A stretch of 64,000 nt of DNA from Massilia sp. WG5. Lineage in GTDB: Bacteria > Pseudomonadota > Gammaproteobacteria > Burkholderiales > Burkholderiaceae_D. A program made the position numbers and the translations under genes. Of this stretch, positions 9,530-17,790 are shown in pieces. The DNA lies in NCBI RefSeq assembly GCF_001412595.2, contig NZ_CP012640.2, positions 5,022,001-5,086,000 of the forward strand, in the 5' to 3' direction. Every line of letters starts with the position of its first letter. Within the stretch, counting starts at the first letter, position 1. The notes beneath the pieces were generated by a model, which had not been told where the DNA came from, ran no database searches, and saw only the letters and a list, made by a program, of their open reading frames with translations.

Positions 9530-10132
9530 ATGAAAAATAGAATTGTTGTAGTGGCTGCAATGCTGTGTTCCCCGTTTATTGCCGGATGCGAGCATATGAT
9601 GGAGACTATGGTCGCCCATTATAATATGGGTGATAAGACGCTTAATCACATTGCGCTAGGGAATGCGATGGTGAACGTGTGCTTAGCCAATAAAGCTGTC
9701 GATAAAAACATAGCCTATGCATATAGCAATGTGAGCGCTCAACTTCTCGATATTAGTGTTTTGGATAGAGACCAATACAAGCAGATTTACCAAACAAACT
9801 TTGACCGTTTGACCGCTGAAGGCGGAGACATAAAGACCAACTGTTCTCAGCTTGAACAATACCTTCCAAAGGTGACCCAGGACTATGCGAACTCGTATAT
9901 GAACATCGCGAGCGACCTTTCCTTGGCGCGTGCCCAAGAGCGGCAACAGATGGCGGCAATGATGAGTAACTTCGGCACCAATTGGAGTAAACCAATAGCG
10001 CCTATTACTTACACATGGCCAAATATTTCTTACGCCAATACTCAGCCATCCGGCGAAAACTACTTGGTCAAAACCAGTAATGGGTTACTTAAATGTCGCG
10101 TAACAAACAAAAATTATGTTTTCTGCATCTAA
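9530..10132 (+). CDS. Orphan lipoprotein of unknown function
   Basis: 200 aa. The N-terminus is a lipoprotein signal: positively charged MKNR, a hydrophobic core, and the lipobox FIAGC with Cys20 as the lipidated residue. The start has a good ribosome site (gagg four bases before ATG). The mature part is mostly helical and polar (about 30-150), then a Pro/Tyr/Ser-rich stretch and a C-terminal piece, KCRVTNKNYVFCI, with two cysteines that may form a disulfide. I do not recognise the family. The GC content is clearly below both neighbours, which argues for separate acquisition. It may be an envelope-located accessory factor or an exclusion lipoprotein, but nothing in the sequence proves either. 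Confidence 0.75.
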   Translation: MKNRIVVVAAMLCSPFIAGCEHMMETMVAHYNMGDKTLNHIALGNAMVNVCLANKAVDKNIAYAYSNVSAQLLDISVLDRDQYKQIYQTNFDRLTAEGGDIKTNCSQLEQYLPKVTQDYANSYMNIASDLSLARAQERQQMAAMMSNFGTNWSKPIAPITYTWPNISYANTQPSGENYLVKTSNGLLKCRVTNKNYVFCI

Positions 10133-10422
10133 CTCGTTTTCACATATAGATGTGGACGCTGCCAAAAGTAGAGGCAGTTCAGAGAATTTCGAGGGCGGAT
10201 TTCAAGTTTGCGCACAACAACTAGAGTGTGAATTGCGCAGGTCAAATAAAGCGCCCTGGCTTTGTCAAATTTACTCGCGCATCAAAATATACGATTAGCT
10301 TTTTGCGTCACATGACAGTCTGACGCTATCAGTAATAAGGGTGGCTCGGTAGTGAGAACAATGCCGACAACTGCACAAATGACGGTACTTAGTCTACTGT
10401 TCGCTGAATACGGATAACACGA

Positions 10423-11082
10423 TTGACTTCAATCACACTACAAAACTGTATCGACCCATGGGGCAGACTGTGCGCGGTCCCTAACCGCGGGACGCTCATG
10501 GGAAACCGCGGCATCCTCCACAACGACGAAAACAGAATCGTCAGGCCATGGGCACATAAAGCTTGGGTGACTTGCCTTCTTAAGTTCAAAGGAATCAAGC
10601 GTTCAAAGCCGTTTTCTCAAGGGAACTACTCAGAGCTTTTCTTCCTAGACGAAGCGACCGCTTTCGCAGCGGGGCATCGGCCGTGCGCGTACTGCCAGCG
10701 GGCCCGTCACTTAGAGTTTAAGGACGCGTGGTTACGCGCGAACGTAGAGCCAGAACATCGCACCTCGACCTCGATGCCTGATATTGACAAAATCCTGCAC
10801 GCTGAGCGCGCGATTTCTGGTGGTGGCAAAGAGACGTACGATGCGCCGCTGTCTGAGCTGCCTCAAGGCGCGATTTTCGAGCATGAGGAAGTCGCTTACC
10901 TCGTTTCATCTAGGGGCTGTTTGCCATGGTCGTTTAGTGGTTACGGCATGCCCAAAATCATTGACTCGGCTTCAGTCGTGAAAGTGCTTACACCACGTTC
11001 GATATTGCAAGCCTTCGCCATAGGGTTCGTGCCAGCTGCTCACCCGTCCGCGAGCGTCATAGTTGATAGCGAGCGCCGGTAG
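10423..11082 (+). CDS. Uncharacterised AGHRPCxxC protein, copy 1
   Basis: 219 aa from TTG 10,423, or 194 aa from ATG 10,498 (MGNRGILH). The extra 25 codons (containing DPWGRLCAVPNRGTL) are conserved in the sister copy at 13.3 kb, so they are probably translated. The core has LFFLDEATAFAAGHRPCAYC at about residues 48-67 of the shorter form. This resembles the second half of the Ada zinc-binding domain (AAG-RPC--C), but only one CxxC pair is present. Similar stand-alone proteins occur in proteobacteria without known function. The gene lies upstream of the 488-aa PD-(D/E)xK-like gene. It may be a small nucleic-acid-linked or metal-binding protein; the function is unknown. Confidence 0.7.
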   Translation: MTSITLQNCIDPWGRLCAVPNRGTLMGNRGILHNDENRIVRPWAHKAWVTCLLKFKGIKRSKPFSQGNYSELFFLDEATAFAAGHRPCAYCQRARHLEFKDAWLRANVEPEHRTSTSMPDIDKILHAERAISGGGKETYDAPLSELPQGAIFEHEEVAYLVSSRGCLPWSFSGYGMPKIIDSASVVKVLTPRSILQAFAIGFVPAAHPSASVIVDSERR

Positions 11083-11213
11083 GCGGTCGACACCATGTTC
11101 ATGATTGGTTTGGTAAAAAAGGAGCCGAGGAGTTCGAGGGGGACATCTGGCGGCACGGCTTGGAAGTGTTCTGTGAACAGGCCGACTTCATCATTACTTG
11201 GGCTCGTCGCTAA
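11070..11213 (+). pseudogene. C-terminal gene remnant
   Basis: About 47 open codons, out of frame with the preceding gene, end in TAA at 11,211 and read like a true protein tail (DWFGKKGAEEFEGDIWRHG, then LEVFCEQADFIITWARR). There is a stop immediately upstream and no start with a ribosome site. It looks like the end of a gene whose body was replaced when the neighbouring cargo arrived. The family was not recognised. Confidence 0.4.
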
Positions 11214-11250
11214 TCACATCGCTGTGTTGGAGTAATAACGTAGAATAACC

Positions 11251-12717
11251 ATGACGAAATCACCGCCAAAGTCAACAATAAAAATTAAGCCCTCTGTTGT
11301 GACGCCCGCTGGCAATAGCTTCACCTATTTTCTCCCTAAGTCATCTTCAAGCCAAACTGTACATGTGAAAACGGCCGGGAAAAACGGCGTATTGGAATAT
11401 AGGAAACCACATTCGTTTATTAAGGCAAACTTCAATAAAGTAAATAAATTAAAGATACACGTTACGGGTTCGTTGCCTCCCCAGCGTATTCTCCGTGGTG
11501 TCGACATAATATGCGCAGCACTTGAGGGAGGATACGGGCGGCATAATCTGTGGACATCTGGTTTGGCAATGAAGCCAGCAGAGGCGAGTGATTTGGCCCG
11601 TTATCTGCTAAGTCGTCTTGCCCTAGTTACATCGTGCCTTTTAAGAAATGCAAATCACGCCTTAACTATTAAGCCCGTTTATGCCCATGTAGAGACTTCT
11701 GAAAAAGCGGCGTTATCATTTATCATTGGTGGTATTGGTTCGTACATTGCCGCTCAGAATTGGTTGAGAACAGGCGGAGACCGTTTAGACCTCTTTCTGC
11801 ATGCCGGCATTTACACTAAAGCTGTCAACGGAATTGGCCCACTAGTAAATTACTCATCAACCTCTAAGAAATCGCCAGACTATTTAGTTTATTCAGAAAA
11901 AAAGGATTGGCATGTCTTCGAGAGTAAAGGCGGCTCAATAGATGACCGTTGGCTTAGGATTGTCCAGGGACTGGCGCAGTTAGCTAATTTGCCGCCGATT
12001 TTTTGGGTCGGCGATTCTCCAAAAGATGTTAAAACTGCAGTATGCGTCCATACTAGCGTTGACGCTAATAAGGCGCTACAGATTACTATAGTTGACCCGC
12101 CTTCTAAAAACGATGAGGAGAAGGAATCTGCCTCAATTGGATTAATCGAAAATGTTTGCAAACTTTTGCTAGTACTTGAAGCCATTGACCAGTTCCGGGG
12201 GCTTATAGATAATTCGCGCATCAGGCACGCCCAATTTGGGAGCCTTACTTGGATGCTGGGCGATAGTGTCGTATTTGAAGAGTTAGTCGTGGGCCTTCCT
12301 AACCGCTATTTTGATAACGAGCTGCGAATCCGAAGGGCGATTGGAATTTATCTTGCCGCCGCTGAAGTTTATTCCGGCTCAGAGAACGTAAACGAATTCG
12401 TAGAGAAATTTCGGGAGAAGCTTATTGCGATGCGCCGTTTAAGCGGCGATATCAGCTCCGTAAGAGTTGGTTGGTTAATATCATCATATGTATCCAGAAT
12501 CCGTGAATTCTTCGATAAACCAAATTTTCTTCTGAAAACTTCGTTACTTCTTAGAATGGAGAGAATCTCCGAATCTTTGATAATTTCGAATGAAGAAAAA
12601 TCCATGATTCCATCAAGGCCGACGCGTGCGACCTTGTTTACCTCTGGAGGAATGCTTATCTCTCAAAGAATTCCTCCCGATGCTCCAAAAGAAGATGTGT
12701 CTTATTCAAATAGATAG
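11251..12717 (+). CDS. Unknown 488-aa protein with PD-(D/E)xK-like motif
   Basis: No family was recognised. The N-terminal 45 residues are basic. Residues about 205-230 read PDYLVYSEKKDWHVFESKGG: an Asp after Pro, a beta-strand pair, and Glu-x-Lys at about 224-226 followed by GG. That is the layout of PD-(D/E)xK nucleases. Ahead of it is IGGIGSYIAAQNWLRTGG; the C-terminal 200 residues are helical. There is no signal peptide, no clear membrane segment and no NTPase motif. AT-rich codon use sets it apart from the chromosome and from Zorya. It sits alone between two copies of the AGHRPCxxC gene, in a defence-rich island, so a DNA-targeting role is a reasonable guess but only a guess. Confidence 0.65.
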   Translation: MTKSPPKSTIKIKPSVVTPAGNSFTYFLPKSSSSQTVHVKTAGKNGVLEYRKPHSFIKANFNKVNKLKIHVTGSLPPQRILRGVDIICAALEGGYGRHNLWTSGLAMKPAEASDLARYLLSRLALVTSCLLRNANHALTIKPVYAHVETSEKAALSFIIGGIGSYIAAQNWLRTGGDRLDLFLHAGIYTKAVNGIGPLVNYSSTSKKSPDYLVYSEKKDWHVFESKGGSIDDRWLRIVQGLAQLANLPPIFWVGDSPKDVKTAVCVHTSVDANKALQITIVDPPSKNDEEKESASIGLIENVCKLLLVLEAIDQFRGLIDNSRIRHAQFGSLTWMLGDSVVFEELVVGLPNRYFDNELRIRRAIGIYLAAAEVYSGSENVNEFVEKFREKLIAMRRLSGDISSVRVGWLISSYVSRIREFFDKPNFLLKTSLLLRMERISESLIISNEEKSMIPSRPTRATLFTSGGMLISQRIPPDAPKEDVSYSNR

Positions 12718-13366
12718 ATTAGCCAGCCCATAGAGAGCTAGTTTAGCGCAAAGGCTATATAGGCTATGACAATGTGTACAGTGGTGGCGAATTGAAAATG
12801 TCGCGCGTTGAGATTTTAATGATATGTAGCAGTGGCGCCGTCGAAGCGTTTTGGCGACTCGACTGATGCGAGGATGACCTCGTAACGGGTATGGTGCAAT
12901 GAGGCTAAAGCACAGAGTTCGCTACTCAATCATCTGATGGGTTCCTGGCTTTGCTGCGTATGGTTTCCCGAAGTCTCGCGCTGCCAGCTTTGCGCTACCG
13001 GCGTATGTGTCGAGTTGGCTCAAGCGCCACAAACCAGGGGCATTTCTGTGTGCTCTGCTGAACTAGCAGCCCATGAGGTTCTTTTCGGCCAGCGCCTTGG
13101 TCCAGGATGTAAGGCGTCTGGGTAGTGAAGTACGGCCGGTCGACAGGGGTAAGAAATTACAACTATGTTGCGGGAAATATCTGTACTACGTAGTTTTGGC
13201 AAAAAGTTTCAAAGCGCCTCGCGCTGAACGATAGGCCAAAAGCGGGACTGAACAGATGCCGGGACCGCGTATCCCTCTTTAAGGAACATTCAGTGACTTC
13301 AACCACTCTACAAAATCGAGTCGACCCATGGGGCAGTTTATGCTCGGTCCCAGTTAGGGGGCGCTG
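12718..13366. other. Gap between the PD-(D/E)xK-like gene and AGHRPCxxC copy 2
   Basis: About 650 bases with no convincing gene; short open frames here have no ribosome sites and no recognisable motif. The final 75 bases (from GTG 13,293, with aagga 8 bases ahead) are homologous to the coding start of copy 1 at 10,423 and are the broken N-terminus of copy 2. Confidence 0.45.
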
Positions 13367-13951
13367 ATGGGAAACCGCGGTATCCTTCACGACGAGGGAA
13401 ACAGAATCGTCAGGCCATGGGCGCACAAGGCATGGGTAACGTGCCTCCTTGAATTCAAGGGCATCAAGCGGCCGAGACCATTTTCACCTGGAACGTACTC
13501 AGAGCTCTTTTTCATTGACGAGGCAACAGCCTTCGCAGCCGGCCACAGGCCATGTGCGTATTGTCAACGGGCTCGGCACTTGGCGTTCAAGGATGCATGG
13601 TTACGCGCGAACGTACCGCAAGACCTTCGCGCGTCCACAAAAATGCCCGACATTGACAACGTCCTTCATGCCGAGCGTGCGATTTATGGTGGCGGCAAAA
13701 AGACGTACGATGCGCCGCTGGCCGAGCTGCCTTGTGGCGTGATTTTCGAGCATGAGGAAGTCGCTTACCTTGTGTCCGCCCAAGGATTTCTGCCATGGTC
13801 GTTTGCTGGCTATGGTGAGCCGCAAAGTATTGACCCAGCTACCGTTGTGAAAGTGCTCACCCCACGTTCGATTATTCGGGCCTTTGCCGAAGGACTCATC
13901 CCGACTGTTCACTCGTCTGGCGGCATCGGAAGCGACACAAACCGCCAATAA
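13367..13951 (+). CDS. Uncharacterised AGHRPCxxC protein, copy 2 (N-terminus frameshifted)
   Basis: 194 aa from ATG 13,367, about three-quarters identical to copy 1 by eye, including AGHRPCAYCQRARHL. In copy 1 the frame extends 25 codons further upstream. Here the same region starts at GTG 13,293 with a strong aagga ribosome site, but a one-base deletion sends it to a TGA at 13,365-13,367. That TGA overlaps the ATG as TGATG. Ribosomes ending the 24-codon leader could restart there, so the main body may still be made. The body itself is intact and has no internal stop. Either this is an early pseudogene or the first 25 residues are dispensable. Confidence 0.65.
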   Translation: MGNRGILHDEGNRIVRPWAHKAWVTCLLEFKGIKRPRPFSPGTYSELFFIDEATAFAAGHRPCAYCQRARHLAFKDAWLRANVPQDLRASTKMPDIDNVLHAERAIYGGGKKTYDAPLAELPCGVIFEHEEVAYLVSAQGFLPWSFAGYGEPQSIDPATVVKVLTPRSIIRAFAEGLIPTVHSSGGIGSDTNRQ

Positions 13952-14002
13952 CCGCGGTCTGGCGGCTGAACGGGGAAATCTGCTACCGGAGTATCAGAAA
14001 AG

Positions 14003-14028
14003 GAAAAGCCCACACGAGGCGGGCTTTC
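14003..14028 (-). terminator. Terminator of the intact ssrA
   Basis: Read on the minus strand, AAAGCCC and GGGCTTT form a stem around an 8-9 base loop and end in TTTTCC, about 15 bases after the tmRNA 3' end. It completes ssrA as a self-contained transcription unit. Confidence 0.75.
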
Positions 14029-14042
14029 AAAAATATGCGGAA

Positions 14043-14398
14043 TGGAGGCGGAGGGAATCGAACCCTCGTCCGCAAGCACTCTACAGACAGTTCTACATAC
14101 TTAGCACTATCTTTTAATTTAACCAGCACAACGGGGATGTGCACCCTTTGTACTAGCGAGTTACCTTAAATTTCGGAAGCAACCAAGTAACCCGGTTGAG
14201 TCCTAGCCTCTGTAAATGACTCTACTTGCCTTGCGGCCCACCCCAGAGGCGAGGTAGTGTAGAGCTAGCAGCAATTAAGCTGCGAGTGCGTACGAGTTAT
14301 CGTTTGCAGTTATTGATTTCTGGATGTATTTACGAGGTAACCAGTCCTCGGTATGCCCTGCGCTGCTTTGCAACCCACGTCGAAGCCAGGTCGCCCCC
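14043..14398 (-). ncRNA. ssrA: tmRNA (ssrA), complete copy
   Basis: 356 nt. The 5' end GGGGGCGACCTGGCTTCGAC and the 3' end CGCCTCCA form a 7-bp acceptor stem with one G-U pair, and the CCA is encoded. The T arm GAGGG-TTCGATT-CCCTC is perfect. The tag frame at complement(14,275..14,307) encodes ANDNSYALAA followed by TAA. tmRNA rescues stalled ribosomes with SmpB. Upstream, TATACT lies 13 bases before the 5' end as a -10 box. The copy differs from the truncated one at 23.9-24.3 kb at about 12 positions. Several are paired changes that keep stems intact, so this is a functional xenologue, not a decayed duplicate. Confidence 0.95.
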
Positions 14399-14472
14399 AC
14401 TGAACCTTCAGTATAGCACTCTTTGAGCGGCTTAGTGTGTCGGCCCATTTCCGCGCCGTGCCAAAGGCAACG

Positions 14473-16719
14473 TTAGGAGAGTGCGGCACAGACATGAGCG
14501 TCTAGCTCTACACGACGCAGCTGCGCCTGCGGCACGGCCGCAACCGCGGCCTTCACTGCCTCAACATTTCCAACAAGAATGACCTGCCGCTGCGCTCGCG
14601 TGACCGCTGTGTAGACAAGAGTTCGGTCAAGCGACCGGTGTCCCGTCAGTGCGACAACAACGCGAGGCCACTGCGAGCCCTGCGCCTTATGTACCGTAAT
14701 TGCATACCCTAGTTGTAAGTCGTCAAGCATGTCTTCAACGATAGGTCTTCGTTCCCCGTCATCCCAGTCAATCCAGCCAATAACCAAGTCAGCGGCAAGT
14801 TGGGTGCCAACCTTGCCGTAGCTTATTTGCTCAATTTTTGCAATTACACCAAGTGACCCGTTCTGCAGGCCGCGGTCCCTAATGTTTCGGGTGCATAGCA
14901 CCGGGTCGCTGAGACGGAAGCCAGTGTGGACGTATGTGCCGTGTTGCCTGCTCCAGACCATCAACGCGTCATCTGTCGAGGCAAGTGTGTTTTGGCAGAG
15001 TGTATTTAGCCATCCTGTGCCGGCCGGGCCATTTCGTTTAGTACATAAAACTTGGGTATTCGTAGGGTCATCGCGATACAAGCCGACAACTATCTCAGCA
15101 ATGGAATCCTTGCCCTCATAAGCATCTGCCGAGCAAGGGATGAATGCAATTGGCTCGTCAGGATTCTCAGTGAGATTAGGCCAGTGTCCCTCACGGATAG
15201 CCGAGGCAGCTAGACCAATGTCCCCGCCATAGCGCTTAACTGTCTGTAATTGCACTTTCGGTATTGGTGGCATCTGTGCAAGAACGTGTAAAACGAGCCC
15301 GGGCCCAACGGGCATCAATTGGGCAGGGTCGCCTACTAATAGCAGTCGGGGTGCTGGACCGATAAGTTCGCATAAGCCGTTCATCGTAATAATGTCGACC
15401 ATGCTTGCCTCATCGATAACGATAAGACTGCCACCGTCGAGCGACCCAGATTTCGGATTTCGAAGGAAGCTTGCAAGAGTCGTTGCGGAGCGACCTGTAG
15501 CTTCTTGCATACGCTTAGCAGCACGCCCAGCCAGTGCGAGTTGCACGACTTGCACGCCAACAGCGTCAAGGACATGATATAGAGCTCTAAGCGTGGTGGT
15601 TTTGCCAACGCCGGCGCCACCGATAATAAGGCCGAAACGTGAAGTCACCCCGAGGTGAACCGCCTCGTTTTGTTCTTTGTTAAGCACGATGCGTTCTACT
15701 CGCTCGTACGCCGCTATTAAGCGATTGATGTAAGCGCTACTAGGCAATTCGGGAGCAACTTCTTTGGCTGTGCGAACGCGCACGGCTACCGCACTCGCCA
15801 CTTGTCGTTCCATTACCAGAGGGCCCAAGGCTTGAATCCCTTGGGGGCTTACTACAAAGCTTCCATTCGTCAATCCTTGAGACAGCGCTTCTGAAACCAA
15901 CTTGCGCCATCGGAATGACGATGTCTGAGAACCTAGAATCGTCTTTAGGAAACCCATTACTGTAGTTATGGACCCGGCGGTATGGCCAGCTGTGAACATC
16001 CGGTAGCATGCTTCTTCAATGGCGCCTTGTAGCCGCCGAGGGTCATCGGCGTTGAGGCCAAAGTGGACGCGCGCGAGAGCATCGACACGCTCCCAACTAG
16101 CGCAAAAACTCAGGAGTCGGTAAGGGTCCTCGTCCAGTTTTTGAACGGTCTCCTCAGCATAAAACTCAAGCACCTTTCGACCTAACTTTAAGTCGAATCC
16201 TTTTGCCTGTAACCACTGCAATGTCTGGCTGTCTCCGTGCTGAGCCCAAGCCTTGACTGCCTGAGCGGCACTTTCTGATGTTAGAATAGTGGCCAGAGTA
16301 GAACTATCACGAGTATCGAGCAGGTGGTAAAGCTTGTCGCCAAACGTTTCCCAAAGTTTCCGCGCTTTTACGGGACCGATACCGGAAAAATCTGGGTTGT
16401 CAGCGATAAAATTAATTATGTGCTCGCCTGACGGCCGCAAAAGGGTGCAGCTTGTCGCCTCGAACTGGTACTCCAGAATTCGGTAGCCATTAACTTCCGT
16501 AATGCGTTCCTGTACACGTCCCGATATCGACCACCACTGTCCAGGATGGACCCGTATGTCGCGAATGGCACTTGAAGTAGCCTTCACGACATAGTACGAG
16601 GGCGCGTCTGAGACTTGGTCCGTCTCACTTATCGGTTTGGCGCTGAAAATACACCCGCCGAAACCGTTGGGGTTTTGGCTCCGAACAGCGGTGACCCTAA
16701 GGGTTCGCTCAACTTTCAA
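14473..16719 (-). CDS. RecD2-like superfamily 1 DNA helicase
   Basis: 748 aa. The N-terminal 330 residues include an OB-like start and a helix-hairpin-helix region (IGPVKARKLWETFG), as in RecD2. SF1B helicase motifs follow: Walker A GGAGVGKTTT near 366, Walker B VIDEASMVD near 438, motif III GDPAQLMPVGPG, motif IV-like CTKRNGPAGTG, motif V VHKAQGSQW near 676 and motif VI YTAVTRAQRQ. The gene overlaps the preceding small ORF by 4 bases (ATGA) and is the last gene of the recombinase operon. It ends 74 bases before the intact ssrA promoter side. A role in processing element DNA is likely from the coupling; a defence role cannot be excluded. Confidence 0.85.
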   Translation of the reverse strand: MKVERTLRVTAVRSQNPNGFGGCIFSAKPISETDQVSDAPSYYVVKATSSAIRDIRVHPGQWWSISGRVQERITEVNGYRILEYQFEATSCTLLRPSGEHIINFIADNPDFSGIGPVKARKLWETFGDKLYHLLDTRDSSTLATILTSESAAQAVKAWAQHGDSQTLQWLQAKGFDLKLGRKVLEFYAEETVQKLDEDPYRLLSFCASWERVDALARVHFGLNADDPRRLQGAIEEACYRMFTAGHTAGSITTVMGFLKTILGSQTSSFRWRKLVSEALSQGLTNGSFVVSPQGIQALGPLVMERQVASAVAVRVRTAKEVAPELPSSAYINRLIAAYERVERIVLNKEQNEAVHLGVTSRFGLIIGGAGVGKTTTLRALYHVLDAVGVQVVQLALAGRAAKRMQEATGRSATTLASFLRNPKSGSLDGGSLIVIDEASMVDIITMNGLCELIGPAPRLLLVGDPAQLMPVGPGLVLHVLAQMPPIPKVQLQTVKRYGGDIGLAASAIREGHWPNLTENPDEPIAFIPCSADAYEGKDSIAEIVVGLYRDDPTNTQVLCTKRNGPAGTGWLNTLCQNTLASTDDALMVWSRQHGTYVHTGFRLSDPVLCTRNIRDRGLQNGSLGVIAKIEQISYGKVGTQLAADLVIGWIDWDDGERRPIVEDMLDDLQLGYAITVHKAQGSQWPRVVVALTGHRSLDRTLVYTAVTRAQRQVILVGNVEAVKAAVAAVPQAQLRRVELDAHVCAALS

Positions 16720-17168
16720 CGGGGTAGCCTCCCGGCGTGAGCGAGCGCGTCCTGGAGCACGCTGAATTTGATGAGGGCCCGTTTAAGCTCGACAACTTCA
16801 GCTTTAAGCGTAGCATTCTCGTGCTCCAGCCGCCGGATATACTCTGCTTCATGTGTCTCGCGAACGCGCGTAGGCTGCCGCATTAAAGTGACCGCGGCGC
16901 CAACGGTATCAAGGCGGACGGCGGATGGCAGCACCCCGCGTAGGCGCAAAGTGCTCTCAAGCTCCCGTAGCGCAAGTTTGATACGGGGGTTTTGGTCAAG
17001 GGCTGACTTGGCGAAGTTGCACTGCGCTGCAATCTCCGTGCGTGACAACACACTACGGTTCGTCATGGCACGGAAATCGTCGTCCGTCTTACTCGCTATC
17101 CATGCAATAAATGAACGGAAATTTTGCTCGGCGACTTGTCGACCGTTAGCCATCAGCGCCACCTGCAT
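16716..17168 (-). CDS. Small helical protein downstream of the GMT trio (VPA1267-like)
   Basis: 150 aa with no catalytic motif. Residues 20-75 look like a helical DNA-binding fold (SRTEIAAQCNFAKSALDQNP resembles a helix-turn-helix). Residues about 105-140 form a leucine-rich coiled coil (IRRLEHENATLKAEVVELK), suggesting a dimer. The same architecture, scaled down, is seen in the neighbouring GmtX-like protein. It lies 3 bases after that gene and overlaps the helicase by 4. From memory of the Vibrio parahaemolyticus island, the trio VPA1270-1269-1268 is followed by VPA1267, and the order matches; identity to that family needs a profile search. Confidence 0.6.
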   Translation of the reverse strand: MQVALMANGRQVAEQNFRSFIAWIASKTDDDFRAMTNRSVLSRTEIAAQCNFAKSALDQNPRIKLALRELESTLRLRGVLPSAVRLDTVGAAVTLMRQPTRVRETHEAEYIRRLEHENATLKAEVVELKRALIKFSVLQDALAHAGRLPR

Positions 17169-17171
17169 TAA

Positions 17172-17789
17172 TCATTTCTCCTGTTCCTTTAATGTGCGCA
17201 GTGCCGCAATGAACGGTCGTAAGCGTTGACCCGACACAACGGTACGGCGACCGGGCGCCGCTGCAAGGTCGCGAATTTCGCACCGCTCAAGGTCGACTTC
17301 GAACATTTCGCCGTCGGCATTGACCCGTTCGAGCACCTGGCGCATTGTCCAAACGGTGTCTGCAAACGCGGCATGTGCGGTTGATTCACTCATATGCACC
17401 TCTTGCAGCTTGGCTTGCTTTGCCTTGTGGATGTTGGCTCGACTCATCCTAGCAATCTCCTCGCGTAGCCGTCCCATTTCCATTTCCGCGTCAATAAGTT
17501 TAGCGCGCAATAACTCAGGGGGCGCATCAGCATCAGAAACGAAAGTCGAACCACCAGCTTGCGATGCAAGGAACTCTAACAACATGCGGTGATAAAAGGG
17601 ATTCCGCAGTAGAGTGGTACGGTGAAGCTTTGTGCGGTCAGACATGTCAGATACGAGTGTTGACTTGTCAGGGTAGGGCATTTTTCGCCGACGGGCCCAG
17701 TCTAGCGCCGTACGAAGAATCTCCACCGCGCTCTGCTGCTTAGAGGCCCTAAAGGATTTAAAGTTGTCTGTGCCTTTAGGAACCCCCAT
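17172..17789 (-). CDS. gmtX: GmtX-like protein of a gamma-Mobile-Trio-type element
   Basis: 205 aa. The N-terminal half has the pattern AVEILRTALDWARRRKMPYP...DRTKLHRTTLLRNPFYHRML, a helical domain that could bind DNA. The middle (about 95-125) is a coiled coil (AEMEMGRLREEIARMSRAN). GmtX of GMT elements is a small helical protein of unknown function in third place after gmtY and gmtZ, exactly as here. It starts one base after the gmtZ stop. The call is based on order, size and general character. I cannot confirm sequence homology without a search. Confidence 0.6.
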   Translation of the reverse strand: MGVPKGTDNFKSFRASKQQSAVEILRTALDWARRRKMPYPDKSTLVSDMSDRTKLHRTTLLRNPFYHRMLLEFLASQAGGSTFVSDADAPPELLRAKLIDAEMEMGRLREEIARMSRANIHKAKQAKLQEVHMSESTAHAAFADTVWTMRQVLERVNADGEMFEVDLERCEIRDLAAAPGRRTVVSGQRLRPFIAALRTLKEQEK

Positions 17790-17790
17790 G

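Noticed and set aside
13367..13951. Complete pseudogene status of copy 2
   Set aside because: Only the first 25 codons are affected; the rest is intact and a TGATG overlap could allow translation.
14226..14426. Open frames inside the ssrA genes (also 24,103-24,420)
   Set aside because: They are on the strand opposite to the tmRNA or within it; the RNA structure and covariation explain the sequence.
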